A stretch of 64,000 nt of DNA from contig NZ_JBIWDK010000003.1 in NCBI RefSeq assembly GCF_044761985.1, forward strand, positions 372,001 through 436,000, read 5' to 3'. The position numbers and the translations under genes are program-made. Below are positions 15,191 to 24,690 of the stretch, piece by piece. The stretch comes from Peribacillus sp044761985. Its GTDB lineage: Bacteria; Bacillota; Bacilli; Bacillales; DSM-1321. Under the pieces are notes generated by a model. The model was not told the DNA's origin and searched no databases. It saw only the letters and a program-made list of their open reading frames with translations. Position 1 is the first letter of the stretch. The number at the start of each line of letters is the position of its first letter.

Positions 15191-16579
15191 ATGAAAAAAA
15201 ATCGTAACTCACTTTATATTTTTTCACTTACACTAGTAGCGGCACTTGGTGGATTGCTATTTGGATATGATACGGCTGTAATATCCGGGGCGGAAAAATC
15301 CCTTGAAACCTACTTCATTACGAGTTTAGGTCTCGGGTCTTTAGCCCACGGGGCAACGACCTCAAGTGCATTGATTGGGTGTATCATCGGAGGTTTGCTG
15401 TCCGGGATGATCTCAAGTAGACTCGGGCGTAAGAATTCATTAATCCTAGCTTCTCTGTTATTCTTTTTTTCTGCTTTAGGGTCCGCTTATCCGGAGTTTT
15501 TATTTTTCACAAAAGGCGAACCGACGATAGCGTTATTGCTCACGTTTAACGTATATCGGATTATAGGCGGCATTGGAGTGGGTTTGGCTTCAGCAATCGT
15601 CCCTATGTATATAGGGGAGATTGCTCCTGCTGATATCCGAGGTAAATTGGTATCCTTTAATCAATTTGCCATCATTCTTGGGATGTTAGTCGTGTACTTC
15701 GTTAACTGGGCCATCGCTTATGGGCAAACAGTAGAATGGATCAATGACATCGGTTGGAGATACATGTTCGCTTCGGAAGCAATTCCGGCTCTATTGTTTG
15801 GTCTGCTCCTGATATTTGTTCCAGAAACACCACGATATCTTGCGTTGAAACATCAAAATGATAAAGCACTGGCAATATTAACAAAGATTAATGGAGCTGT
15901 TGAGGCAAAGTCCATTTTTAATGATATTAAACAAACGGTGAATGTATCCAGTGGGAAATTATTATCTTACGGTAAACTAGTAATCGTCATAGGCATTCTC
16001 CTATCTGTTTTCCAACAATTTGTCGGCATTAATGTTGCTTTGTATTATGCTCCGCGCATTTTTGAAAGCATGGGAGCAGGAAAAGATGCTTCGATGATGC
16101 AAACCATCATTATGGGAATTGTAAACGTTATCTTTACTGTTATTGCCATCATGAACGTGGATAAATGGGGACGAAAACCATTACTCGTAGTCGGTTCCAT
16201 AGGAATGGCCATAGGAATGTTTGGAGTAGCAGGAATGGCGTACGCCAATGTGATTGGGATTAGCACGTTAGTATTCATTATTGTATATACGGCTTCATTC
16301 ATGATGTCGTGGGGACCTATTTGCTGGGTATTGATTTCAGAAATATTCCCGAACAAAATTCGAGGCCAGGCCGTTGCCATCGCTGTTGCAGCCCAATGGA
16401 TCGCCAATTACTTAATATCTGCCACATATCCTATGATGATGGAGTACAGTGGTGCTTTAACATATGGGTTCTATGGTTTAATGAGTGTTCTTTCGGCCAT
16501 TTTCGTATGGAAGTTCATACCGGAAACGAAAGGAAAGACGTTGGAGGATATGGAAAATATCTGGACGAAATCGGCTTGA
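15191..16579 (+). CDS. xylE: D-xylose:H+ symporter, XylE-like MFS transporter
   Basis: A 462-residue 12-TM major facilitator of the sugar-porter family. Visible are GGLLFGYDTAVISG near residue 20, RFGR-type SRLGRKNS, the PMYIGEIAP-RGKLVSFNQF block, FQQFVGINVALYYAPR, PETPRY and the C-terminal PETKGKTLEDME. It agrees unusually closely with E. coli XylE as I recall it, for instance WRYMFASEAIPALLF. It takes up D-xylose for XylA and XylB. No good ribosome site precedes ATG at 15191, so the start is less certain. The 176 bases after xylA hold no clear promoter. Confidence 0.9.
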   Translation: MKKNRNSLYIFSLTLVAALGGLLFGYDTAVISGAEKSLETYFITSLGLGSLAHGATTSSALIGCIIGGLLSGMISSRLGRKNSLILASLLFFFSALGSAYPEFLFFTKGEPTIALLLTFNVYRIIGGIGVGLASAIVPMYIGEIAPADIRGKLVSFNQFAIILGMLVVYFVNWAIAYGQTVEWINDIGWRYMFASEAIPALLFGLLLIFVPETPRYLALKHQNDKALAILTKINGAVEAKSIFNDIKQTVNVSSGKLLSYGKLVIVIGILLSVFQQFVGINVALYYAPRIFESMGAGKDASMMQTIIMGIVNVIFTVIAIMNVDKWGRKPLLVVGSIGMAIGMFGVAGMAYANVIGISTLVFIIVYTASFMMSWGPICWVLISEIFPNKIRGQAVAIAVAAQWIANYLISATYPMMMEYSGALTYGFYGLMSVLSAIFVWKFIPETKGKTLEDMENIWTKSA

Positions 16580-16603
16580 CAATAAAGAATACGTTTCATT
16601 ATG

Positions 16604-16640
16604 ATGTGCTGGGTCCCAAAAGGATTTCCAGCACATTTTT
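16604..16640 (+). terminator. Terminator-like hairpin between xylE and xylB
   Basis: A perfect 9-bp stem ATGTGCTGG/CCAGCACAT (16604-16612 with 16628-16636) is followed by TTTTTCT. It lies inside the operon, so it may reduce xylB expression or mark the xylA-xylE end. Confidence 0.7.
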
Positions 16641-16666
16641 CTAAATTGAGTAGAGGATGGTGGAAC

Positions 16667-18169
16667 ATGAAATATGTCATCGGCGTGGATTTAGGGACGA
16701 GTGCGGTAAAGGTTTTATTGATGAATCAACAAGGAAAGGTGTGCGACGAGATTTCAAAGTCATACCCCCTCATACAGGTACAACCAGGGTTCAATGAACA
16801 AGATCCCAAGGGATGGGTTGATAAGACGACAGAAGCGCTCAGTGAGTTAGTCAGGAAATTCGATGGGGACACAAATGACATTGAAGGAATTAGTTTTTCC
16901 GGGCAAATGCACGGTCTTGTTTTATTGGACCAAGAGGGGAATGTCCTTCGAAATGCGATTCTATGGAATGATACAAGAACAACGGAACAATGCCGTCAAA
17001 TTTATGAATGTATTGGCGAGAAAAGGCTATTGGAAATCACAAAAAATCAGGCGCTTGAAGGATTTACCCTACCGAAATTGCTTTGGGTCAAGCAATATGA
17101 ACCGGAAATCTATCATCAAGCAGATGTCTTCCTGCTACCAAAAGACTATGTTCGTTATGCGATGACAGGAAAAATACATAGTGAATATTCCGATGCTGCC
17201 GGAACTCTTCTAATGGATGTGGCAAAAAAACAATGGAGCGGTGAAATCTGTGAACTTGTCGGTGTCGACGTAACACTATGTCCGCCTTTGGTAGAATCGA
17301 GTGAGTGTGTCGGAGAAATCACAGCAGACTTTTCAGTCCAAACGGGTTTGGCGAAAAAAACAAAAGTGTTTGCCGGAGGGGCCGACAATGCATGTGGTGC
17401 AATCGGGTCGGGCATCCTTTCCGAGGGGAAAACGCTTTGCAGTATCGGTACTTCTGGTGTGGTTCTCTCCTATGAAGAAAAGAATGACCGTGATTTTGGA
17501 GGAAAAGTTCATTATTTTAATCATGGTGAAGAAAATACTTTTTACACAATGGGTGTGACCTTATCTGCAGGGCATAGCTTAAGCTGGTTTAAGGATACTT
17601 TTGCAAGTGGGGAAGAATTCGATACGGTTCTGGAGGGTGTTGCTAACGTTCCAATAGGGGCAAATGGTCTATTATTTACCCCATATATATCGGGCGAGAG
17701 GACACCATATCCCGATGCGACCATTCGTGGAAGCTTTATTGGCATGGATTCTTCTCATAAGCGAATTGATTTTGCTAGGGCTGTCCTTGAAGGCATTACT
17801 TTCTCTTTGAATGAATCCATCGACATATTCAGAAAAAACGGGAAGTTGATCGATACGGTCATATCCATTGGTGGAGGAGCAAAAAATGAAACGTGGCTAC
17901 AAATGCAGGCTGATGTTTTCAATGCGACGATCGTTAAATTATCAAGTGAACAGGGCCCGGCAGTTGGTGCTGCAATGCTTGCTGCATATGGTAGCGGCTG
18001 GTATGATTCGTTGCAAGCATGTGCAGAGGTATTCATTTCAGAAGAAAAGTCCTATAAGCCGATAACGGCTAATGTCGAAAAGTATGCCTTGCTATTTGAT
18101 GTGTACAAAAAGGTATATAATCAGACAAAGGAACTGAATGAAGAGCTGAAGATTTTCCGCAATCATTAG
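16667..18169 (+). CDS. xylB: Xylulokinase
   Basis: XylB phosphorylates D-xylulose to xylulose 5-phosphate. It is a 500-residue FGGY-family kinase, with the N-terminal ATP-fold motif IGVDLGTSAVKV, SGQMHGLVLLD, LWNDTRT, the SGERTPYPD signature and the C-terminal IGGGAKNETWLQMQADV. I chose ATG at 16667 because AGAGGATGGTGG precedes it. An in-frame ATG at 16601 would start inside the terminator hairpin and add 22 residues not seen in the family. It ends the xylose operon. Confidence 0.96.
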   Translation: MKYVIGVDLGTSAVKVLLMNQQGKVCDEISKSYPLIQVQPGFNEQDPKGWVDKTTEALSELVRKFDGDTNDIEGISFSGQMHGLVLLDQEGNVLRNAILWNDTRTTEQCRQIYECIGEKRLLEITKNQALEGFTLPKLLWVKQYEPEIYHQADVFLLPKDYVRYAMTGKIHSEYSDAAGTLLMDVAKKQWSGEICELVGVDVTLCPPLVESSECVGEITADFSVQTGLAKKTKVFAGGADNACGAIGSGILSEGKTLCSIGTSGVVLSYEEKNDRDFGGKVHYFNHGEENTFYTMGVTLSAGHSLSWFKDTFASGEEFDTVLEGVANVPIGANGLLFTPYISGERTPYPDATIRGSFIGMDSSHKRIDFARAVLEGITFSLNESIDIFRKNGKLIDTVISIGGGAKNETWLQMQADVFNATIVKLSSEQGPAVGAAMLAAYGSGWYDSLQACAEVFISEEKSYKPITANVEKYALLFDVYKKVYNQTKELNEELKIFRNH

Positions 18170-18250
18170 TCCAGAATGAGCGAACGAGGTCAATTCTTCC
18201 AGGAAGAGGTATTCTTTCGCTTTATATAGAAGAAAAAATGAATAATCCTG

Positions 18251-18287
18251 AAAGAAGTAGCTGTCATTTGATAGCTACTTCTTTTTA
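18251..18287 (+). terminator. Terminator of the xylose operon
   Basis: A perfect 12-bp stem (18251-18262 with 18273-18284) and a T run. Confidence 0.9.
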
Positions 18288-18372
18288 TGTGAAAGGATGG
18301 ATATGTTTACATGGTATTGAAGCATCTTCCTACCCCCATACTACTATGGAAAATGAATACCGGAGGTCTGTC

Positions 18373-20475
18373 TTGAGAAAGATTTGGGGAATTTTCATAG
18401 ATGATATAAAAAGTATTTATAAAAATTTATTTGTGTGTATCGTTATCATTTTTCTTATGTTGATTCCTTCCATTTACGCTTGGTTTAATATTGTTGCTTC
18501 TTGGGACCCATACGCAAATACGGGAGGAATCCTCGTAGGGGTTGCCAATAACGATAGGGGAGCGGAGTTGAATGGTGAATCGATAAATATAGGAGAAGAA
18601 GTGGTGCAAGGGTTAAAGGGAAATTCAGACCTTGGCTGGAGATTCACGACGGAGGAGGAAGCAATTTCAAAAGTGAAGAATGGGGATTACTACGCATCTA
18701 TCATCATTCCAGAAAACTTCTCTGAGCATATAGCGACCATCATGACGGAGGATCCCATCAAGGCCGAAATCGATTATTACGTAAACGAAAAAATCAATAG
18801 CATCGCACCGAAAATGACGGCGGCAGGAGCCAATAGCATTGTGGACAATGTCAGCAAAAGCTTCGTTAAGACGGCCAGTGGAAGTATACTCTCCATTTTT
18901 AATGAACTGGGAATCACGTTGCAAAACGAGCTTCCGACGATCCAAAAAATGAAGAATATGGTGTACGTTTTAGAAGGGGAGTTGCCCGAGCTTGAACAAA
19001 GTATTAACACAGTCCATAAGCATGTGACTAAAGCTGAGGACATAATTGTAAAGGTCAACGATAGTCTGAAAGCGGTAGAAAATATTACATCACAAAAAGA
19101 ACAAATGGTATCCAATGTTTCCGTTTATGTTGATTCAGCCCAAGCGGCTTTTCATGCCATTAATCCACTCCTAGAAGATGACCTTGCAATAGTAAGGAGT
19201 GATAATGAATCGGTTATAGGAATAGCCGACCGATTGAAGGAGCAAGGTTTAACCGACGATGAAGTATATGAACTGACAGAAGAAGGAAGAAGTAGACTGA
19301 AAAAGGATAGGTACTTATTAGAAAGTATCTATAATCTATTGGTGAGGGTCAATCAGTTCAATGGGAAAAACGTGTTACAACCAGAGATATATTCCGTAAA
19401 TGAGTTGCGCGAAAATACGTCAAACCAACTGCAGGCATTGAATGAACAAGCCTTTGATTCACTTACTGGTCATGGGGAAAGCAACCTTAGTGTATTGAAC
19501 GAACTGCAAACCGATTATCAAGACGATACAGGGGTGAAATTTGAAAAGCTAGGGAATGAAGCACATGCACTTTTAGAAAAAGTGGAAATGACACTGGAGG
19601 AAGGGGGACAAGCCCTTCCTGAGGTTAAAGCACTATTGGGAGAGAGCAATCAAACCTTATTATCACGGACAGAGGAAATCGATAGGTTACAGAATAACTT
19701 TCCAGAGGTTGAGAACAAAATCCGAGGGCTTGCTAATAAAATGAGAGAGATAGACAAGAGTTATAATATCGAGGAGGTCATTCGCTTTTTGCGAAATGAT
19801 ATTGAGAAAGAAAGTGACTTTTTTTCAGAACCCGTCCTTCTTAATCAACATAGTCTTTTCCCAATTCCTAACTACGGTTCGGCGATGTCGCCATTCTTCA
19901 CAGCTCTTTCGCTTTGGGTAGGGGGGACAGTATTAATCTCGATACTGAGCGTGGATATTTCTCAACAAGTGTATAGTCCATATCAGATATATATAGGAAG
20001 GTACCTAATTTTCTTAATTATTGGATGCATGCAGGCATTAATCGTATCCATAGGGAATCTTCTTCTTCTCGAGGTATATGTTGCAGATAAATGGGAGTAT
20101 GTCTTGTTTTCTGTATTGATTAGTGCAGTATTTACACTACTTGTATACACATTTGTATCCGTTCTTGGAAATGTAGGCAAGGGGATCAGCGTGATTTTGA
20201 TGGTCCTTCAAATTTCAAGTTCCGGTGGGACCTTCCCCATTCAAGTGACGCCGCCTTTTTTTCAACATATCAATCCTTTCTTGCCATTTACCTATGCCGT
20301 TAGCTTACTTCGTGAAGCTGTCGGTGGAATCACTTGGACTACTGCTACAAAAGATATTCTGGTGTTGTTACTCTTTATATTGGTAACCCTTTTATTGGGT
20401 GTGATCCTGAAGAAGCCTTTTCACCGTCGAACACAAAAAATGAAAGATAAATTATATCGAAGCAGACTTTTTTAA
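18373..20475 (+). CDS. YhgE/Pip-family membrane protein
   Basis: About 700 residues. One N-terminal membrane segment (VCIVIIFLMLIPSIYAWFNI), a large extracytoplasmic part with coiled-coil character (about residues 170-490), and five to six C-terminal membrane segments of ABC-2-permease type. This is the YhgE/Pip (phage infection protein) layout, also found in type VII secretion-linked proteins. I chose TTG at 18373 because CGGAGG lies 6 bases upstream; in-frame ATGs at 18238 and 18346 lack ribosome sites and the first sits before the xyl terminator. Role unknown, perhaps envelope export. Confidence 0.82.
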   Translation: MRKIWGIFIDDIKSIYKNLFVCIVIIFLMLIPSIYAWFNIVASWDPYANTGGILVGVANNDRGAELNGESINIGEEVVQGLKGNSDLGWRFTTEEEAISKVKNGDYYASIIIPENFSEHIATIMTEDPIKAEIDYYVNEKINSIAPKMTAAGANSIVDNVSKSFVKTASGSILSIFNELGITLQNELPTIQKMKNMVYVLEGELPELEQSINTVHKHVTKAEDIIVKVNDSLKAVENITSQKEQMVSNVSVYVDSAQAAFHAINPLLEDDLAIVRSDNESVIGIADRLKEQGLTDDEVYELTEEGRSRLKKDRYLLESIYNLLVRVNQFNGKNVLQPEIYSVNELRENTSNQLQALNEQAFDSLTGHGESNLSVLNELQTDYQDDTGVKFEKLGNEAHALLEKVEMTLEEGGQALPEVKALLGESNQTLLSRTEEIDRLQNNFPEVENKIRGLANKMREIDKSYNIEEVIRFLRNDIEKESDFFSEPVLLNQHSLFPIPNYGSAMSPFFTALSLWVGGTVLISILSVDISQQVYSPYQIYIGRYLIFLIIGCMQALIVSIGNLLLLEVYVADKWEYVLFSVLISAVFTLLVYTFVSVLGNVGKGISVILMVLQISSSGGTFPIQVTPPFFQHINPFLPFTYAVSLLREAVGGITWTTATKDILVLLLFILVTLLLGVILKKPFHRRTQKMKDKLYRSRLF

Positions 20476-20500
20476 ATCAGACTTTGCAAATGAAATAAAG

Positions 20501-20531
20501 AAAAGGTTTCTGGACGCAGGAACCTTTTTTT
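20501..20531 (+). terminator. Rho-independent terminator
   Basis: A 12-bp stem with one G-T (20501-20512 with 20517-20528), loop GACG and a T run. Confidence 0.88.
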
Positions 20532-20713
20532 GTATACATAGGCAGTGGATTATTATTTTAAAATAGTCGATTTACCTATAGGGGAAGTTGTTTTTCCTTG
20601 CTCATCATATTAAAAAATAGATTTTACTAAAATATGTAGTATTGTAGTATATCTCCATTGTTTGGTGGGCGAGAACAAAATACAAAAAAGTTAGAATTCT
20701 TGCATTTTTATAG

Positions 20714-20742
20714 TTGACAAAAACGATTGGATTAATCATTAT
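20714..20742 (+). promoter_or_regulatory. Candidate promoter of the ABC importer operon
   Basis: TTGACA (20714-20719), a 17-base spacer and CATTAT (20737-20742). The rest of the 260-base gap before the gene shows no riboswitch that I recognise, in particular no S-box. Confidence 0.5.
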
Positions 20743-20792
20743 TAAGGAATAATGTCTAGTCAATTAGTGTGATTTAAAAGTGGGGTGTCTCA

Positions 20793-21635
20793 GTGTATTT
20801 AACAGTAGACGGAATTGAAAAAAGCTTTATGAATGAAAAGAAAGAAAGTACAAAGGTACTCGATGATATCAATATAGAGGTTGAAAAGGGAAGCTTTGTT
20901 TCAATCGTTGGGCCGTCAGGTTGTGGCAAATCGACCCTTCTTTATTTAATAGCCGGTCTCGATAAAGCAGATTCAGGCGACATCCGGGTGGCTGGAAAAA
21001 AGGTTTCGAAGCCGGGACCCGAACGAGTGGTTGTATTTCAAGAAGCAGGGTTATTTCCCTGGTTGACGGTGCTTGAAAATGTCACGTACGGGTTGAAGTT
21101 GAAGAAAATGCCTAAAGAAAAAGCGAAAGAAAAGGCGTTGGATATTTTAAAAATGGTTCATCTTAGTCGCTATGTAGACTCCTATCCACATCAGCTTTCA
21201 GGTGGAATGAAGCAGAGAGTCGCCATCGCCAGAGCACTTGTGATGGAACCGGATATTCTATTGATGGATGAGCCATTTTCTGCACTTGATGAGCAGACGA
21301 GAATGGTATTGCATAAAGAGTTACTTGAAATCTGGAGAAAAACAAAAGTGACGATCTTTTTTGTCACGCATAATATTCGTGAAGCAGTTCAGCTTTCGGA
21401 GAAAATCGTAGTTTTTGCAACCCGCCCGGGAAAAATCAAAGAGACGATTTCCGTTCCTTCCATGAAAGATGGGGTCATGCCGGATAGTGTGACGTTGAAC
21501 ACCGAACAAAGGGTATTATCGATTTTACAGGAGGAAATTGAAAAAGTGCTGAAGGAGGAAATGGGGAATGATTACAGCTTTAAGACGAATCATATTCATC
21601 GCGATGATAGCGGGGATATGGGAAGTCACATCTAG
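20793..21635 (+). CDS. ABC importer ATP-binding protein (SsuB/TauB/NrtD type)
   Basis: A 280-residue nucleotide-binding subunit with Walker A GPSGCGKST, Q-loop VFQEAGLFPWLTV, signature LSGGMKQRVAIARAL and Walker B ILLMDEPFSALDEQT, plus the switch His in FFVTHN. It energises uptake by the following permease and lipoprotein. It starts GTG at 20793 after a GGGGTG site. The C-terminal end overlaps the permease gene by 68 bases, so translation is coupled. The family takes up sulfonates, taurine, nitrate, or thiamine precursors; substrate is undecided. Confidence 0.88.
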   Translation: MYLTVDGIEKSFMNEKKESTKVLDDINIEVEKGSFVSIVGPSGCGKSTLLYLIAGLDKADSGDIRVAGKKVSKPGPERVVVFQEAGLFPWLTVLENVTYGLKLKKMPKEKAKEKALDILKMVHLSRYVDSYPHQLSGGMKQRVAIARALVMEPDILLMDEPFSALDEQTRMVLHKELLEIWRKTKVTIFFVTHNIREAVQLSEKIVVFATRPGKIKETISVPSMKDGVMPDSVTLNTEQRVLSILQEEIEKVLKEEMGNDYSFKTNHIHRDDSGDMGSHI

Positions 21636-22326
21636 ATTATCAAGCCTTCCGGATTTCATGTTTCCTAGCCTGACTCAGGTCCTTGAAACCCTGTTTAATG
21701 GAATAGTGAGTGGACAAATCACCGAAGCTGTCGGAAAGAGCATGGGACGCATCTTGATTGGGTTCACCATCGCCATCATTATCGGTCTTATTTTAGGATA
21801 CTTCATTTGGCGTTATAAGCTTGTAGAAGATACGCTTGGTTTTGTTGTAACAGCCTTACAATCGATACCAAGTATCGTATGGTTCCCGTTAGCGATCATC
21901 TGGTTTGGCTTGAATGATTTTTCCATCCTTTTTATCGTTACCATCGGCGCGACCTGGACGATGACAGTCAATGCAACAAGCGGGTTCAAAAATGTGCCCC
22001 AGCTATATCAAAGAGTGGCTAAAACTTATGGTTCAAGCGGATTTCATTTCTTGAGAACCGTGATTCTGCCCGCATCTGTCCCACAAATCATTTCTGGTCT
22101 TCGAATCGCTTGGGCATTCTCTTGGCGTGCATTAATGGCAGGTGAGTTACTCGGAGGAGGCGGAGGTCTCGGGCAGCTTCTGGAAATGGGAAGATCGCTC
22201 GGTCAAATGGACCTGGTTATTTCCGTCATGATCATCATTGCGATTATTGGAACCATTGTAGATAACGTTGTTTTCTCCCGCTTGGAACGTAATGTTCAAG
22301 TTAAATGGGGAGTTAATCAAAGGTAG
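21568..22326 (+). CDS. ABC importer permease (SsuC/TauC type)
   Basis: A 252-residue inner-membrane permease with about six membrane segments and the EAA-like loop VAKTYGSSGFHFLRTVILPA. Next comes the typical GLRIAWAFSWRALMAGELLGGGGGLG motif. GAAGGAGG precedes ATG at 21568, and the alternative ATG 7 bases earlier is in the frame of the upstream gene. It is the middle gene of a three-gene importer. Confidence 0.9.
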   Translation: MITALRRIIFIAMIAGIWEVTSRLSSLPDFMFPSLTQVLETLFNGIVSGQITEAVGKSMGRILIGFTIAIIIGLILGYFIWRYKLVEDTLGFVVTALQSIPSIVWFPLAIIWFGLNDFSILFIVTIGATWTMTVNATSGFKNVPQLYQRVAKTYGSSGFHFLRTVILPASVPQIISGLRIAWAFSWRALMAGELLGGGGGLGQLLEMGRSLGQMDLVISVMIIIAIIGTIVDNVVFSRLERNVQVKWGVNQR

Positions 22327-22361
22327 GTTAATAAAATAATAGGTTAAGAGGAGAGAGACAG

Positions 22362-23375
22362 ATGCTGAAAAAATCATTATTTACTCTTATTATGTCCGTA
22401 TTGTTAATTGGGATAGTAAGTGGTTGCACAGAATCTTCGAATAACGAAGAAGGAAAAGATTCAGAAAAACAAACCGTGAATATCGGGTATTTCCCTAACC
22501 TGACTCATAGTGCAACAATCATTGCGCTTGAAAAGGGCTACTTTAAAGAAGAATTCGGTGAAGATGTAACCATTAAAACGAAAACAGTGGCCAACGGTGG
22601 GCTATTTATGGAAGCGATGGCTACGAAAGCTATCGATGTCGGAACAACCGGTCCTGGTCCGTTACTTAACTTTTACGTGAAAAATCCGGAATACCACTTA
22701 ATTTCCGGGGCTGTAAACGGTGGAGCAGTTCTTGTGTCAGGTGAAAGCAGTAAAATTTCGGATTTAAAAGATCTGGACGGTAAAAAAGTTGCGATTCCTG
22801 TCATCGGAAGCACACAGGATGTCATGCTTAGAAAGGCCCTTAAAGATGTTGGCCTTAAACCGACTACAAATGGTGGTACAGTGGAGTTATTTGCATCAGC
22901 ACCTGCTGACACAGCAGCACTTTTTGTACAAAAAACAGTGGATGCAGCTGCTACTCAGGAACCTTGGGGATACGTTTTGGAAAATCAAGCAAACGGGAAG
23001 CTATTGCTTAACTGGGATGAATTTGCTTGGGGCAAAGATTCACCAAACACAGTGGTGGCTGCAAGCCAGAAGTTCTTAGATAAAAAAGGTCTTTCCACTG
23101 CCTATTTGAAAGCCCACAAAAAAGCGGTTGATTTCATCCAAAACAATCCGGAAGAAAGCCAAGATCTAGTCATTAAGCATCTTAAGGACTTGACTGGAAA
23201 AGAATTAAGCAAGGAAGAGGTGGCCGCTGCCTTTTCACGCTTGGAAGTGACAACGAATGTTAATGAGGACGTCATTCAGGAAATGGCTGATATTAGTAAA
23301 GAGGCTGGATACATTCCTAGCGCCGATATTAAAGGGATGATCGATTTATCGACTCTTGAAGAAGTATCGAAATAA
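22362..23375 (+). CDS. ABC importer substrate-binding lipoprotein (SsuA/NMT1-like)
   Basis: A 337-residue lipoprotein with lipobox IVSGC (Cys 22). The NMT1/SsuA fold is indicated by NIGYFPNLTHSATIIALEKGYF, DVGTTGPGPLLNFYV and AATQEPWGYVL. It captures the substrate outside the membrane for the permease pair upstream. AGAGGAGAGAG precedes ATG. The domain resembles aliphatic sulfonate, taurine and nitrate binders. No sulfonatase, monooxygenase or nitrate reductase gene is adjacent, so the ligand cannot be named. Confidence 0.87.
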   Translation: MLKKSLFTLIMSVLLIGIVSGCTESSNNEEGKDSEKQTVNIGYFPNLTHSATIIALEKGYFKEEFGEDVTIKTKTVANGGLFMEAMATKAIDVGTTGPGPLLNFYVKNPEYHLISGAVNGGAVLVSGESSKISDLKDLDGKKVAIPVIGSTQDVMLRKALKDVGLKPTTNGGTVELFASAPADTAALFVQKTVDAAATQEPWGYVLENQANGKLLLNWDEFAWGKDSPNTVVAASQKFLDKKGLSTAYLKAHKKAVDFIQNNPEESQDLVIKHLKDLTGKELSKEEVAAAFSRLEVTTNVNEDVIQEMADISKEAGYIPSADIKGMIDLSTLEEVSK

Positions 23376-23381
23376 AAACAT

Positions 23382-23413
23382 AACGCCCGGGCCATATGGC
23401 TCGGGCGTTTCTC
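23382..23413. terminator. Terminator after the ABC importer
   Basis: A 12-bp GC-rich stem with one G-T pair (23382-23393 with 23398-23409) between convergent genes. Confidence 0.85.
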
Positions 23414-23436
23414 TTACGCTTCTTTCACCAACCAAC

Positions 23437-24375
23437 TCAGGGACAAACTTGGTTCAAAGCGTGTATGACCTGATCAACTGCCTCCCAAGTAGGGATGTTC
23501 GCTCCGGACGCAAAGGGATGCCCTCCCCCATTAAACATGCGTGCAACTGAATCAATCGGGGTGTTTCGTGAACGGATCCTGACCCGGATTTCTTCGGGAT
23601 ATTCTATGAAGAACACCCAAATCCTCACTCCTTTTAACCCGGAAAGAGTATTAATTAAATTCGAGGCTTCGGTCCGGTCTATATCATACTTGCTTAACAT
23701 CTCCTCAGTCATGACGAAGTAGGCTACCCCTTTATCGGTCCTCTTATAGCTCATCATAATATCCCTTTGAAGATGGGAAGAATGCTTGGTTTTTATATTC
23801 AAGAAGTTGTGGATTCTTTCTGGCTGAAAATTATACGACCGTAATATCGATGCGATTTCTAAAGTCCCGGGAGATATTTTGCCTTTTTGAAAATTACCGG
23901 TATCACCAATGATGCCGGTATAAAAGGCACGGGCAGCTTCTTTGTTTAATTTAAGGTCATCAGGGAAACCCAAACATAGGTCAACAAGCATCTCACTTGC
24001 TGAGCTGAAAGAAGGATCCACCCACGAAGGATCGCCGAAGGACTCTTGATCGGGATGATGATCGATCTTAATCAACCTTTTCCCCATTTTGTATCGTGAA
24101 TCACTAATGCGTGAAAGATTAGCGGTATCGCACACAACCACTAATGCATCTCTATAAACATCATCGGGGATAACATCCATCCTTCCAATGAATTGGAGCC
24201 GACCTACTTCTTCTCCCACTGCATGAACAACCTTGGATGGATATGAGTGCTTTATCACGTGTAGAAGTCCGATTTGAGACCCCAGTGCATCCGGGTCTGG
24301 ATTAAGATGGCGGTGAATGATGATCGTTGAATATTGCTTGATGGCTTCAACGATTTCTTTCTTTATATCGTCCAC
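23437..24375 (-). CDS. NrnA-like DHH/DHHA1 phosphoesterase
   Basis: A 312-residue nanoRNase/pAp-phosphatase type enzyme. DHH domain motifs HRHLNPDPDALGSQ (about 21-34), CDTAN (about 87-91) and IDHHPDQ carry the Mn ligands. The DHHA1 motif GGGHPFASGA lies near the end. NrnA of B. subtilis (YtqI, 313 residues) degrades oligoribonucleotides and 3'-phosphoadenosine 5'-phosphate. The pAp role would suit a neighbour importing sulfur compounds, but that link is inference. It could be a paralogue of the main nrnA. GGGGGATTTAAC precedes ATG. Confidence 0.85.
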   Translation of the reverse strand: MDDIKKEIVEAIKQYSTIIIHRHLNPDPDALGSQIGLLHVIKHSYPSKVVHAVGEEVGRLQFIGRMDVIPDDVYRDALVVVCDTANLSRISDSRYKMGKRLIKIDHHPDQESFGDPSWVDPSFSSASEMLVDLCLGFPDDLKLNKEAARAFYTGIIGDTGNFQKGKISPGTLEIASILRSYNFQPERIHNFLNIKTKHSSHLQRDIMMSYKRTDKGVAYFVMTEEMLSKYDIDRTEASNLINTLSGLKGVRIWVFFIEYPEEIRVRIRSRNTPIDSVARMFNGGGHPFASGANIPTWEAVDQVIHALNQVCP

Positions 24376-24690
24376 TGTTAAATCCCCCTTACCATTAATG
24401 GACTTGTCGAACTAAGCGTTTATATCTTTAAATTTTATAGACAGAAGGGGAAAGAAGCAAGGCATACAATCCTTTCTGTTATAGTAAAGGAGAAGAAATA
24501 GATAGTAAAAAACAAAATCGACAGGAGAAAAGTTAAGGTAATCAGTTAGGGGTCACTAAGTTATCCATCTTTTGTTTGTTTTTGAATCATTAAAATTAAC
24601 GGAAGTATTCAAAAGGTGTCAATCACATGATATGATAAAGATAGAAGAGTGAAGAAGTGAAAAGTAATTAATTTTAGGAGGACAATTTTA
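24376..24690. other. Gene-free stretch between divergent genes
   Basis: AT-rich; no ORF with a ribosome site, hairpin or known riboswitch visible. It should carry promoters for the DHH gene and the DeoR-family regulator, but none is clear enough to call. Confidence 0.4.

Noticed and set aside
18238..18372. In-frame N-terminal extension of the YhgE-like protein
   Set aside because: It would start before the xylose-operon terminator with no ribosome site; TTG at 18373 has CGGAGG in the right place.
20532..20792. Possible S-box or other riboswitch before the SsuABC/TauABC-type importer
   Set aside because: I looked for the conserved stems and found none; only a TTGACA promoter is supported.
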